Positions 22,573-33,081 of a stretch of 64,000 nucleotides of DNA are shown piece by piece. The notes below the pieces were generated by a model. The model saw only the letters and a program-made list of their open reading frames with translations. It made no database searches and had not been told where the DNA came from. This DNA comes from Fagopyrum homotropicum. Taxonomy: Eukaryota > Streptophyta > Magnoliopsida > Caryophyllales > Polygonaceae. Each line of letters starts with the position of its first letter. Position 1 is the first letter of the stretch. The stretch covers positions 60,139,501 through 60,203,500 of the forward strand of contig BSWB01000004.1 in assembly GCA_033239125.1 (NCBI GenBank), given 5' to 3'. The translations under genes and the position numbers were made by a program.

Positions 22573-23927
22573 TGAAAACTCCACCTTGACTATATATTTG
22601 TATAGGTGATGATGGAAGACTTAACACAGAAAGGTGTGGTTTTTATACTAACAAAATATCGATTGTATTTCTAGTTGCTTGGTGTGTTTTGGTGTTTATC
22701 TAGAATGTATGTAGGCCTTGGAAAGCATTTAAAGGGAAAAACAGAGGCCTTGAAATCAAAAACAAGGGACAGATGGAGAGTTTGAAGAAGTTCAACCAAG
22801 AGGCCTTGAAAGGCATTTTCAAAGGTTCATAAGCCACAACCTTGTCAAGTTTTAAAGGACAAAGCGGAAGGAAAGATTCAAATCTCTCAAACAACCAAAT
22901 CAAAGAAGATCTTCCAAGGAGATATGCTCAACAAGAAGATACGCTCAAAGAAGATCTCACCGACCAGTTTATTCGATTCAAAACAGGATCTCGCAAAGAT
23001 CCTCAATCAAAAGTGCATGATCTCTTCTTAACGGATTTCGGATATCTTTGAAACAAGATCTGAAGATCTCGATCAAAAGACAAAGATCTTCAACAAGTGT
23101 GAGAAGATTACGGACAAGAAGGATCAACGTGCTTTAAGGAGATGAAGACGATAGAAGATCTACAACGGCTATCTCATCTCAACAAAGAAGCGTTTTTCAT
23201 GGAGAAGAAGAACGATCTACAACGGTCATCTTCCCAATGTCTAGAAGACCTCTCCATCGAAGACCTAAAATGAAGATGTTGATTGAAGAAGAAGATACAC
23301 AAGATTACACGGAAACATTTAAAGTCTTCAAGCGATCCAAAGCATCTTCATTCGATCAAACAAGTTTTTCTTTCTCTCTTTTACAAAAAGCTTTATTCCC
23401 TAGAGAGAGATAAAACTCGAGAGCTCCATTGGAATATCTAAAGAGTGTTATACTAGAGTGTGTGTTACCCTGCGAAGTAACTAGGCTATTATAGCAAGGT
23501 GAAGCGTTGAAGCTAGATCGTAGCATTGGCTACAATGAGAGAAGAAGGGGATTTCTTCTAGTTTGTATCTAGAACTCTGTGAAGCTGATAATAGATAGTT
23601 AGATTCTACGGCTATACCCTGGGTCGGAGAGTAGGCTATTTAGAGCTGAACTTCGTAAACATATCCTTGTGACGATCTTTTACATTCCGCACTTTATTTG
23701 CTTTATTGTGACTAACTTTGTTTTGCATGTGAACAAAGTCAAGGCCCTTGAAATTAGTTTCAAAGCCGTTGAAATCAAAGTGTGTCACAAAGAGCTTAGA
23801 TCGATATCAAGGCCTTTGAATTCAGTTTCAAAGCCTTGAGATAGGTTTTTGCGAAAAGTTTACATACTCTATTCAACCCCTCTTCTAGAGTATATTTTAT
23901 CCTTTATATTCACCTAACGGTTCTTCA
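22573..23927 (+). repeat. 3' LTR of copia element
   Basis: About 1.36 kb, TG...CA ends (TGAAAACTCC ... GGTTCTTCA). Homologous in reverse complement to the inverted solo LTR. It contains TCAAGGCCTTGA-type motifs near both ends and a block (22900-23350) dense in GAAGATCTTC and related 'agatct' words. The 5' LTR is outside the window, so no target duplication can be read. Confidence 0.85.
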
Positions 23928-24992
23928 CCATGGCCGCCCCATCCTTGTCACCATGGATGCGCCGCACTCCCTCCGCGGTCGTGCTGACACTTGTCTCCCC
24001 GGTCGCGCCTTCCTTCTTCCGCGGTCGTGTCATCTCACTAGTGGGTACCAGTTGTTGGTACGTTGATCCTTCCTCATTGTCTTGGTTTGTTTAACAGTAG
24101 TATCATGATAGGTTTGAACCTAGGAGAACTAGTGTATTGTCAGTTAGTGGTGATGGAGAGTTATCTTGTGGAATGAATGCTAAAGGCGGTTTTGAGGATG
24201 TTGTTGTAATACGTAAAGAGTAGGAAACCTGTTTGATACAATTTTCGGAACTATTGATAGTGTTAGATTGTTGATATTATGAATAAGGATTGGTAATTGT
24301 GATATACTTGAGATAGTCATGCTTGACCTAGGAGTTAAAGACTTCTAGTGTCGGACAGTTGATTGATCCACAAATCCTTGTGATCAGGCGGTGGAGTGTA
24401 TTCCAAAGGGAACGGAGATTTGTGGATACCTGGAATTACCTTGATTCAGGTAAGTCCCTTGGGCTTCTTAGCTGACCTTCTATGTGTTTGCATGATTGTA
24501 ATAGTGGTGTGTGGTTGAGTGGTAATAACGATAACTTGTAAGGACGACCTTTATTGTTATATGACCAAAGTAATAACTGACAATGACATCACTGCCCATC
24601 TTTGACATGAGACTGGGAGGTTCTCTGTTACCATCCCAGAAAGGTACATGGTGAGGTGCATCGGATCTAGTTCTGTTGGTATAGGGGTACATAGGCGAGG
24701 TTCGAAAGATCCTCGTGTCACAAATGAATTTGAATTAGAAAGTGAATTAGGTTTATAAGATTATAACCGGATTGATGTGTAAGCATGCTACGTGTTTATT
24801 CTTGTCTTAGGCGTGTATGTGTTATTACCGATATCCTAATATGTAGAATGTTAGCAACGATTTTATCCGTTATTGTCGATGCCCTACAGGATAGGGATGC
24901 TACCGAGTGATCCGGTCGGAGTGGTTAGTCGGTGTAACACCCCGTAAGTTATCATCCCCCATCATTTAAATGGTGATTTTTGGCTAACTTAT

Positions 24993-25120
24993 AGGGGTGA
25001 AGTTCTACCCATGTCTATAAGAATTCTTCTTTTCTAGTGGTCGAGTGAGGACAAAGAACTCTAAAGTTAAGCGTGCTCATGCTGGAGTAATTTTAGGATG
25101 AGTGACCTCTTGAGAAGTTT
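24993..25120 (+). other. 5S rRNA-derived segment in Cassandra LTR
   Basis: 'aactctaaagttaagcgtgct' region (25058-25077) matches the 5S A-box area and 'aggatgagtgacctct' (25095-25110) the C-box area in the right order and spacing, with 'gggtgaagttctaccc' at the 5' side. The Pol III internal promoter boxes are recognisable though mutated. This is the Cassandra LTR promoter, not a 5S gene: it lacks a good 5S 5' end and a T-run terminator. Confidence 0.85.
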
Positions 25121-25176
25121 TTGTGCGAGCATAGTTGGCATGGGGACAACGTCCTTAAGACCTCGTGTCTTATAGA

Positions 25177-25188
25177 TGATATCAGAGC
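25177..25188 (+). other. Cassandra primer binding site
   Basis: TGATATCAGAGC differs by one base from TGGTATCAGAGC, the initiator tRNA-Met primer site, and lies 4 bp after the LTR. Confidence 0.8.
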
Positions 25189-25290
25189 TAACCTTGAGTT
25201 GCGAGTGTGCTCGTCCTTATAGGTGGTCACTCGGTTCGGCAGACGGTCCTTCGGCCTGACGTGGACGTTCGGAGTTTTATTAGGGGAGAT

Positions 25291-25362
25291 TGTAATACCC
25301 CCTAAATTATCATCCCACATAGTTGGCATGAGTAACACGTCCCTAAGACCTCGTGTCTTACA
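25291..25362 (+). repeat. Cassandra 3' LTR lacking the 5S segment
   Basis: 72 bp: the LTR start (TGTAATACCCCCTAAATTATC) joined directly to the LTR end ('agttggcatgagtaacacg', 'acctcgtgtcttaca'). The 5S-like middle of about 170 bp is missing. A purine tract 'aggggagat' precedes it. Confidence 0.8.
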
Positions 25363-26337
25363 ACCGGGTTCCTAAACATTATATGACGGGATGTTGGGTT
25401 TCTTTTCTTATTTCTTGCATTTTAGGTTGACTTTATAGATTGTAGTACTTGGTGAGAGTCTAGTCCTTTATTTTAGATGATGACATTTTTAGATGTTGAC
25501 ATTTTTGACGTTATATCTATTTCGGTTTTATATTTATATTTATTTGCGCCTTGTTGTAAGATCCGGTGAACTTATTGTCAGACTAGGATCAGAACCCATT
25601 GTGAGTGTAGCACTCCAAGTTCTAGGAACTCGAAGCGTTATGAGCTAGGGCCTCACAATGGGTCCCGACCCTCAAAGTAACAGCAATAACATCGGATCTT
25701 GCAACAAGGCACAAATAAATGAAAACCAAAACTTATATAAAAATCCATAAGGTATAGCAAAGGGAAACGTAAAGGACTCGCAACCGAGTTCAAAACAGAA
25801 GGGAAACACAACAATAGAAGTATAAAATCCGATCCCGTCCTATAATGTATGGGAACTCCAGCTGACCACACCGTCCAGATCACTCAGCAACATCTCATAT
25901 CTGCAGGACATCTACAACATCGGTATAAACCGTTAGCTAACATTCTAGATATTAGAAAGACAATAAACGCACAAACACACATAAGAAGGTAAACACATAG
26001 CATGCTCTCATGCAACCGGTTATTATCTTTTATTACGTTATCCATTACTAATTCAACTTCTTTTGTCACACGAGAATCTCCCAAAACTCGCCTCCATTCC
26101 CATTACTAACAGGAATAAATCAGAAGCATACTATCCGTTACCTGTGGGCCTAGTAGCAAGAGCACCTCCCAGTCTCTTGTAGAACTAAACAGTGGTCACC
26201 GCCCGGTTATAATACACTTGGGACAATTAAGGGTCATCCTAGTCCGGTTTTCTGTTATAATGATAAAGATAACAAACACCACCAATACGGTCAAACCCAA
26301 TATACAGAACGTAGCTAAGTAAGTCCAAGAGACTTAT

Positions 26338-28077
26338 TGTTCGCTCCAAACGGTGTGTGCAAGCTTTAAATTTATAACCCTAGATGTAAGCTTAAAACAA
26401 GGATGCGAACCCACAGTGTACGGATAAATCGTAGTAAAAGCAAGGAATTCCAGGGGTCGATCACAAGGACTTAGTGAAACAAAGTCGGAATAGGTAAGCT
26501 TTAGCAATCACTAACCACAAAGTAATTAAAACAATCAAAGATGATAAAAGTCAATAAAGGAAATATGCAATTCTAGAGATTAAAGCATCTAGTTGTGGTT
26601 CCAACTCAAGATCTAAAGATAAGCGGACAAAGCTGAGGATTTGCAAAGGGAAGGTGTTACTAAAGTGGAATAGATCACCGGGTAAGTCTCACTACTCACT
26701 AATCCCAAACCATAACTCCTATCACCGGGTAAGTCTCAAGGAATTAAGATAAAGAACTATAACCTCAAACTAACACACCATCTAAGGGAATAGAATCAAC
26801 CTTCACCGGGTAAGTCTCAGGCTAACTCACAAAGATGGGATGAAAGCACAGTCAAACCCCAATAAAAGATAAACCTTTATTACCTACACTTATGATCTTT
26901 GGTAAACAAACAAAGGAATTACCGGGTAAGTCTCATCCTAGGCTTGCATTGAACAAGGAAAGGTGTAATAAGAATAGGATTTGGCAAACTCTAACACTTA
27001 ACTCTCAGTTTCGGATCAGATAAGTCACCTCGGTCAGCCAAATTCCACCCCGGCCGAGATGTTCATCGACTGAGCGAGATGCTTAGGGTTAAGGTAAAGG
27101 CTCGAACTTTCAGGGTCCTACTGTGATTAAGATTATTCTATCATTGTTTTTCCCACAACCTTCAGCCAATCACCCTAGAATCACACAAAGAGATTAGCCA
27201 CTCATCATCATGAAAGTAATAATCAAATATATGGGAAGAAAGAGAATAATTGAACAAGAAAACCTTAAGAGAAAGACTTCAATAACTGAATCAATTATAA
27301 AACCAACAAGCGTTCCTTGGATAGAAATCCAACACGACAACAAAGAGAAAGGGAATCTAAGATGATCTTACAAAAACCCTTCAAAAGCTATAAAAGCTAT
27401 AGACTTTCTTCCTTCAATCCTCAAAAAGGTTCTTCAAATCTCCCAACTGGAGTATGGCTGCAGCGGTGTATTCGGATCTATGCGAGATGTATAGCATGAT
27501 ATGGATTTGTGGAAAATCCAACCCTTTTTATAGGAAAATTACTCTCCAAAGATAAGATATCTTAAAAAGATCTCTTCCCATAAAAATAGGTAAAATATAT
27601 GATCTATCATATCTTCTGCCTTCCAGGAGCCAAGCCCAAAAATATAAGATCCTCTTTCCAAAGATAAAAGATCTCAGCCAAGAATAAAATATTCTCGCCG
27701 CGTCCCAGGTGTTCGCCTCGGTCGAGTCGACTCCTCTGGATCACCTCGGTCGAGGTGACTCTGTAGTCAACCGAGGTGAATCACAACTGAATGTGAAATC
27801 TCTCAAATCTGGTCCAAAGTGAATCTTTAATCCTTGGCTATGCTTCCTGGATGTTTCCTTATGTTCCTGAATGTAGCTCCAATGACTCCATAGCTCCTTT
27901 TTGATGTAAAACGTGCCATTTTACCTACGATTACAACAAAACTAGGTGTAGACCTTGATTCCCGCAAAGGTAGATGAAATGGTAATATAATCACATAATA
28001 TACATATAAACATGCAGATTATTGAAGATAAAACGTCTAAACAAACCCCAAAATATAAACAATAACTCATGCTATCA
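26338..28077 (-). repeat. 3' LTR of C1
   Basis: Contains four copies of ACCGGGTAAGTCTCA (e.g. near 26678, 26724, 26805, 26921) and the palindrome CACCTCGGTCGAGGTG at 27742-27757 followed 10 bp on by its half-site CAACCGAGGTG. Short ORFs inside are not genes. Confidence 0.9.
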
Positions 28078-28116
28078 AAATACCCCATACTTAGCCCTTG
28101 CTTGTCCCCAAGCAAG
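28078..28116 (-). other. Polypurine tract and hairpin of C1
   Basis: On the minus strand the hairpin CTTGCTTG-GGGA-CAAGCAAG (28097-28116) is followed after 2 bp by CTAAGTATGGGGTATTT, next to the LTR end at 28077. Confidence 0.85.
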
Positions 28117-29599
28117 TTCCGCATATAAAATACAAGATAGAATGGATTATAAGTCATAAAGATCAATGAAAAAGTTTCAAAAACATTTTTATGGTGTGCT
28201 ACAATCATAGATCACTCTAAGAGAATACATCATGAAATTTAAAATCAATATATGATCAAAACATTTTATAAATATAAGAAAGTTGTTCATCTTTGCATAA
28301 AATCGTAGAATGCATAATAAATCATAATTATCGAAATTAATCATGTATAATCCAGTTTAAACCACTAAGTCAATCAACAAGCTCGAGGTCTCAAGGGCTT
28401 CCCAAAAGAAAGGTCAAGAAACGTGTAGGGTAGGGATGTATAGAAGGTAATGTGGTGCTAGAATCCGGGAAAAGGATATCACTTCACTTTCACTTTGACT
28501 TTCAACATCTTCCACCAATAAGCTTTGCTTATTTCACACTTTTTCTTTTTTTACTTTACTTTTTGGGATGCATGGACAGAGGTGCACAATAACCGAAGCC
28601 TAGAAAATCAGCAATTATCAATTTCTTGAGATGCATCAAACCCTTGATGCACATACCATGACCCATTAGGAATATCGCTCAACCCGACTTTGGCAAGACA
28701 GAAACACCCGGCTATGTGAATGGTGCCGAGTTACTCATCATCATGATTGACTTCCCTAAACCTATTTATTGCTTTCTAACACTTTCACTTCCAGCTAAAT
28801 TCTCAACTTTTACTTCACTTGCTTTCACCACTTTGCTTGCTTCCAAATTCCCGGATAGGTAAAGGGAGGCAAAAATGTATATGAGGGGCTAAGCATGATC
28901 AAGAAGAAGAAGAGAGAAGAATGAATTGCCTTGGCCTTTCCAGGAAGAAAGTGAGAGAACTTATCTTGTGGCGTCAACCTTCAAATTCAACATAATTTGG
29001 ATAAAAACAAAGTATTAAACATGCCAAAAATTTCAAACAAAGCATTTAGCAACTTAAGCATATCATAAAACCTTTCAAACACATAAAGATTTCAAAACCA
29101 GTCAGTAAACAAGATCTTCACTGAGATCATATCCAGATAAGAAGCACAAAATGTTTCGAAAAATCCTAGTTAAACCACCTCGGTCGAGGTGTTCTGGGTC
29201 AACCGAGGTGAATCACCTCGTTCGGCCAGAACTGTCCCGGTCGAGGTCAAAAAAACTTCTTTTTTTTCCAGTTTTGACGTTTTTCTCAATCAAATAACCT
29301 GTATGCATGCATGTAATCTCAGATAAAACCATAGAAGCAAAATAAGCATAAATATCTGAAAATGTCTAGTCATACATCACATAAGTCAATAAAATACATA
29401 AACACCCCATACTTGGGACACACTATCCCAGTGGGTCAAAATAAGTCTAAAGAAAATAAAGTACTCACCGGACATAAAGCTGAGCTGCATAATAAATAAG
29501 AAAGAAAAATCATGCAAGCTCTCAATAATCCTAATCCGGTGGTGGTGGTGGTGGCATGTACGGATACTGGGATGGGTCAAACGGATAACCCATAGTCTG
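28117..29599 (-). other. 3' spacer of C1 between ORF1 and polypurine tract
   Basis: About 1.5 kb without a supported gene, shared in order and sequence with C2 (40388-41802) and C3 (56239-57618). It contains a palindrome pair at 29176-29191 and 29200-29250. Confidence 0.7.
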
Positions 29600-30945
29600 C
29601 TAAAACTGGATCTCCATCATCTGGCGCTGATAGTGCTGGCTCTCTAGCATCTGATGAGTCCAGCGGTCGATCTGTCGGTGCTGGGCGGCAAATCTCTCAT
29701 CGATGTCCACAGTAAGGGCATCATAAGAATCTATCATCTGATCCGTCAGATCATCGATCCGACGGTGAGCCTCTGGATCTCTTTGTCGACGTACCCTACG
29801 CCTAGCAGGTCGGACTGGTGATGCAGCCGGCGCGGTCTCAGTATCGTCATCATCTAAATTAATGACCGGCGCACTCGTCCCAGCAGTGTCAGTCCCTGTA
29901 TCAATAGGAGCTCCACCATCCCTATCATCATCATCAGCAGTCTCCTCCTCTACCTCATCCTCCTCAGCTGGTGCAGCTGCTGCCTCTCTAGCATCCTCCA
30001 TCAAAGGAATCCAAGCAGTCTGCCAGTAGTGAGGATCAAAACTGAAAACTGGGGTGACCATCTGATCCCCTGTGGTGTAGTCGGCTCCCATGGCATGGCT
30101 ACATATGGTGTAGTGAGTCCTCGGGGAACCAAAATCCGCCGAGTGATCATCTCCTGAAGTCCTAGCGGCTTGGCAGCTGCCACCATGGTACATGCGCTGA
30201 GATCCATATCCTGATAGCTAGCAATGTGGGTCCCGATGCCCCCGCAGCAGATATCCCCCTTCGCCTTGGCCTTGATCTTGTGTAGGTCCTCTTCCAACAT
30301 CAAGCCAAAGTCTGGGATCCCTCCAGTCACCATGTAGTAAAGGCTGAAAAGCTCCCCCTGTCGGACCTTCTAGAGCGTCTCAGTACACGCTAGAAGCGTC
30401 TCACTAAAGATCTGGTGGGCTAACCTAAAAGCTAGGTGAAAAATAATGCGCTCCCTGGAGTCTCCAGGGCGCCATCTGTCTGCGTGCTCAACTACATGAG
30501 CAATCTGACCCCAGAACTCCCTAGCTACAGCTCGGGAGGGAAAATCTACAGTAGTCGGAGCCGGCAAACCAAAAATGTCCCGCCAGTACTCTAATGGAAC
30601 TAAGAAGTTCCGGTTCATCAACCGGTACTTCACAGAACGCTCTGTGGGGAGGTAGATGAAGGAGCTAATGAACTCCAAAGTAGGCTCTAAATAGGCAGGT
30701 GCACGGATCTCAGTGAACTGATCTAGCCCTACCATCGACATCATCCGCCTCAAATCTCCATCCACATGGAGACAATCAAAAGCTGATACGTCCAGGAAGC
30801 GAGGTGCAATCACGGGACGGGCTGCAATACGGTCATAGTCGACCTGGTGTCTCTCGTGGATCACCGGTCTATAAGGTCTAGAGGAAGAAGAAGAAGGAGA
30901 AGGGGAGGATCTGTCCCTCAGGACAAGCTGTCTATCTGAACTCAT
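29591..30945 (-). pseudogene. Athila-type ORF1 protein of C1 (broken)
   Basis: Starts M-S-S-D-R-Q-L at 30945 with a Ser/Pro-rich head, then the conserved region 'RPVIAPRFLDVSAFDCL', 'YRLMNRNFLVPLEYWRDIFG', 'REFWGQIAHVVEHADRW'. A stop at 30370-30372 stands where C2 and C3 have Gln (CAG to TAG type). The frame continues with 'MVTGGIPDFGLMLEEDLH' and shifts near 30040 into the frame of 30193-29600, with an acidic stretch, R-R-R-V-R-R-Q-R, and a coiled-coil-like tail ending near 29600. Its function is not known. Confidence 0.82.
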
Positions 30946-31185
30946 TTTCCAAACTCTCTGTCAGATCACCTCGGTCGGCCTGACACCACTCAAGAACACC
31001 TCGGCCGAGGCACAGAACGACTAGACCGAGGCGAATAACTGCGCGAATGAATCTCTCAAAAATCCAGTTCTTTTCCCCCAAAATCACTACAACTGGTTCC
31101 TATGGGGTACTTAATCTGTTTCTCAGCAAATGCAAGGGCAACCAAAGCCCAATTCGAAGCGAAACAGTGAAGAGAACGAGATTAG

Positions 31186-31220
<35 letters not shown>

Positions 31221-31837
31221 CTGATTTTACCTCTAATCGGTCGATTCGGTTCGTTTTTCTTGCAGATTGACGCTTGCACTGGGATCCTCTATCCTTTCTT
31301 TGCAATTTGGAAGCAAAAATCGTCGAAAACGAGCGAAGAATGGTGAAGCGAGGCGAGGAAGCTGTCGCGGTCGAGGAGAGGGTAAAGGAGGAGAGAGAAT
31401 TTCAGCCCCCCTTTTATACCCTTTTCTGGAACTCCTGTCACCTCGGTCGAGGTGGTCTCGACTGGACCGAGGTGGTACGGACCGAGGTGGTTCTTCAGAA
31501 ACCCTAGTCTCCTCGGTTGCTCAAGAATCATCTCGGTCGAGGTGCTTTGACAGCAACCGAGATGTGCTCAGTCAAACTCCGTCTTCTCAAAATTCTCGAA
31601 CTTCTGTCCTTCCAGTTATGCTCCTGGTTTGTACTTCTTCCTTAGATGTCACCTGTTGTCTGTCTACGATGACAAAAACAAAACAAAACAAAGCAAAGCA
31701 AAAGCAAACTATCTAAAGCTAGACTAGAAAAAGGGAAAAGAAAGCAATACCTTGGGTTGCCTCCCAAGAAGCGCTTGATTTAAGGTCACTAGCTGGACCA
31801 TACGGCATCTCTATGCGTGATGGGAGGTATCCTCACC
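30946..31837 (-). promoter_or_regulatory. Leader region upstream of ORF1 in C1, with telo-box and palindrome cluster
   Basis: About 0.9 kb between the upstream ORF and ORF1. It has palindrome copies at 30967, 30990, 31439-31454 and 31531-31545, several with nearby half-sites, and a telo-box AAACCCTAA (minus strand, near 31182). A run of 33 T (31188-31220) adjoins the telo-box; C2 and C3 have only 3 and 7 T there. Conservation and position suggest an internal promoter or leader for ORF1 (inference). Plus-strand ORFs at 31047-31716 overlap it and are not supported. Confidence 0.45.
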
Positions 31838-32990
31838 TCATATTTCACCTTCATCATGGGGTGAGATGAGTAAGTCTATCAAACGCTCCAACAAGTGCAA
31901 GTGCTCATTGGATCCATAATGAAATTCTCCCAAAAAGGTTCCGGTTCCTAACTTCACCGGAAAATGGTAGGATCTCCTACGTACAAGCTTGTACGGTTTG
32001 GTCCTCACCGGAATCCTACCGGTCTTCCTCTTTTTCTGTGGGACATGACTTAATCTTTCGTCCCATCCTTTCCTTGATCGAGAAAACAGCTTCTCAAGAA
32101 TCCTAGAAGCTTCCCCATCTTTAGCTTGGGGATGGTACAAGGTCCTTAGCATGCGAGGGACCCCATACTTGAACAAGAGACACTTCATCGCCTTAACGGT
32201 GTAGTGCTTGCACATTCCACTCCTTATAATACAAGGAGTATCTTCTTCCAACAGTTTCAAGGGAGGTTTCATCTTGATCTTAGGAGGTTCTTTCGGAAGA
32301 GACCTCCAACTCTCCGGTGCATTCCTGAGAAATTCAGAAATTTTAATAGGGATTTCAAATGAAGTGGGAGAATGTACCATGTAAAGTTCTCCAAAGCTTG
32401 AGACAAGTTTCATGTTGGGTTGATAACCCCGCACGAAATCCCTCCCAACTCAGCTGGTCTTTCTTCCACCTTGACCACAATCTCAGTAATTTGGCCAAGG
32501 TTCTCCGTATCTTGCAGTTCTACAGATTTTTACTCCACCTCAGCCGATCTCTCTTTCACCTCGGCCGAGGTCTCAACAGTTAGATCGAAATCTTCCAAAT
32601 CTTCTTCTCCCTCAAAAGCTTCAGGAGAAACTTCTGGTTTGATTGGAGGGGTGCTTGGAACTTGCAGCACTTCCTTATGCTCTTCTTCCGGCTTAGCATA
32701 GGATAGGGTGCTTTCCTTGAGCTCCTCCACCTTCTTCATCAACCTCTCCCATCTTGATTCAAGAGAATCTTCAAGGGGTTGCTCACAAATATTTTTAGGG
32801 ACATTCAGTTCATCCCATATCACAAATTCATGCTTAATGGCCTCTTCTCTTTCCCATTCATTGTTGAACCAATAGAAGGAGTACTTCTCCTCCAAGTATT
32901 CATAATGGTCCGCCCTAGCACTTTGTCTTGTATCCAGGATGGATCAAAAGTAGTCATCGGAAATCCTGAAAACTACAAAACTCATAGAAA
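31838..32990 (-). pseudogene. Chimeric ORF of C1, unrecognised N-terminal part with integrase-like remnant
   Basis: First frame, from about 32960 to 32530: aromatic and acidic, 'YSFYWFNNEWEREEAIKHEF', 'RWERLMKKVEELKE', then a Pro/Glu-rich tail in which a palindrome copy encodes T-S-A-E-V-K. I do not recognise it. After a stop at 32530 and a frame change, 32434-31838 reads a basic protein with 'YHPQ', 'ILEKLFSRSRKGWDERL' and 'YHFPVKL', resembling scrambled pieces of the integrase in C2, and ends 'EHLHLLERLIDLLISPHD', the same tail as C3 RNase H. It replaces gag-pol in this element. Confidence 0.55.
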
Positions 32991-33057
32991 GAGTAGTTAG
33001 TAGCAACAGGGGCAAGTGCCCCGAAAGCAAACCGCAACCGGCTCGGTCTAGACCAAG

Positions 33058-33075
33058 TCCCCGGCAACGGCGCCA
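33058..33075 (-). other. Primer binding site of C1 (tRNA-Asp type)
   Basis: The minus strand reads TGGCGCCGTTGCCGGGGA, 6 bp inside the 5' LTR. Confidence 0.9.
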
Positions 33076-33081
33076 AAAACT

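Larger units (their letters stand above)
1453..23927 (+). mobile_element. Ty1/copia LTR retrotransposon, SIRE/Maximus-like, with nested insertions
   Basis: Gag, protease-integrase, RT and RNase H occur in the copia order (integrase before RT), followed by an additional ORF and a 3' LTR. A coiled-coil gag with CCHC knuckles and an extra ORF after pol are typical of the SIRE/Maximus lineage. The 5' LTR and gag start lie left of the window or were displaced by LTR A. The nested inserts at 2262-4630 and 4641-16216 split gag; removing both, with one copy of each target duplication, joins the two gag parts in a single reading frame. Many in-frame stops make it non-functional. Confidence 0.88.
24933..25362 (+). 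mobile_element. Cassandra-type TRIM retrotransposon
   Basis: A 430-bp element: 5' LTR 24933-25172, primer site, short centre, purine tract, and a second LTR 25291-25362. The LTR starts TGTAACACCCC and ends in CTCGTGTCTTA, and carries a 5S rRNA-like segment as in Cassandra elements. Flanks GTCGG and ACCGG agree at 3/5 positions, so the target duplication is weak. It encodes nothing; Cassandra elements are moved by enzymes of other elements. Confidence 0.88.
23928..25608 (-). mobile_element. TGTAACACC-type element, copy 2 (minus strand, truncated)
   Basis: Reverse complement of the family: e.g. 'gggaggttctctg' near 24615 matches 52638, and the end near 25540-25608 matches 53090-53150 ('gccttgttgtaagatc', 'cattgtgag'). 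It lacks the terminal ~60 bp and abuts copy 3 head to head. Cassandra is inserted at 24933-25362. The copia LTR bounds it on the left, so copia may have inserted into it. GC-rich 'tccgcggtcgtg' repeats occur at 23975 and 24039. No gene. Confidence 0.55.

Noticed and set aside
24993..25120. A functional 5S rRNA gene
   Set aside because: It lies inside LTR ends with a tRNA-Met primer site beside it, the box sequences are mutated, and no T-run terminator follows; it is a Cassandra LTR.
27700..31560. Repeated CACCTCGGTCGAGGTG motifs as a possible CRISPR-like array
   Set aside because: Spacing is irregular, copies vary, they lie in LTRs and coding linkers of plant retrotransposons, and there are no cas genes.
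31047..31716. Plus-strand ORFs opposite the ORF1 leader of C1 (and 43194-43875, 58948-59799) as an antisense gene
   Set aside because: They cross the poly-T run and palindromes, do not share a common frame or sequence among C1-C3, and show no domain. An antisense transcript remains possible because a 'ttgcag' site is kept.
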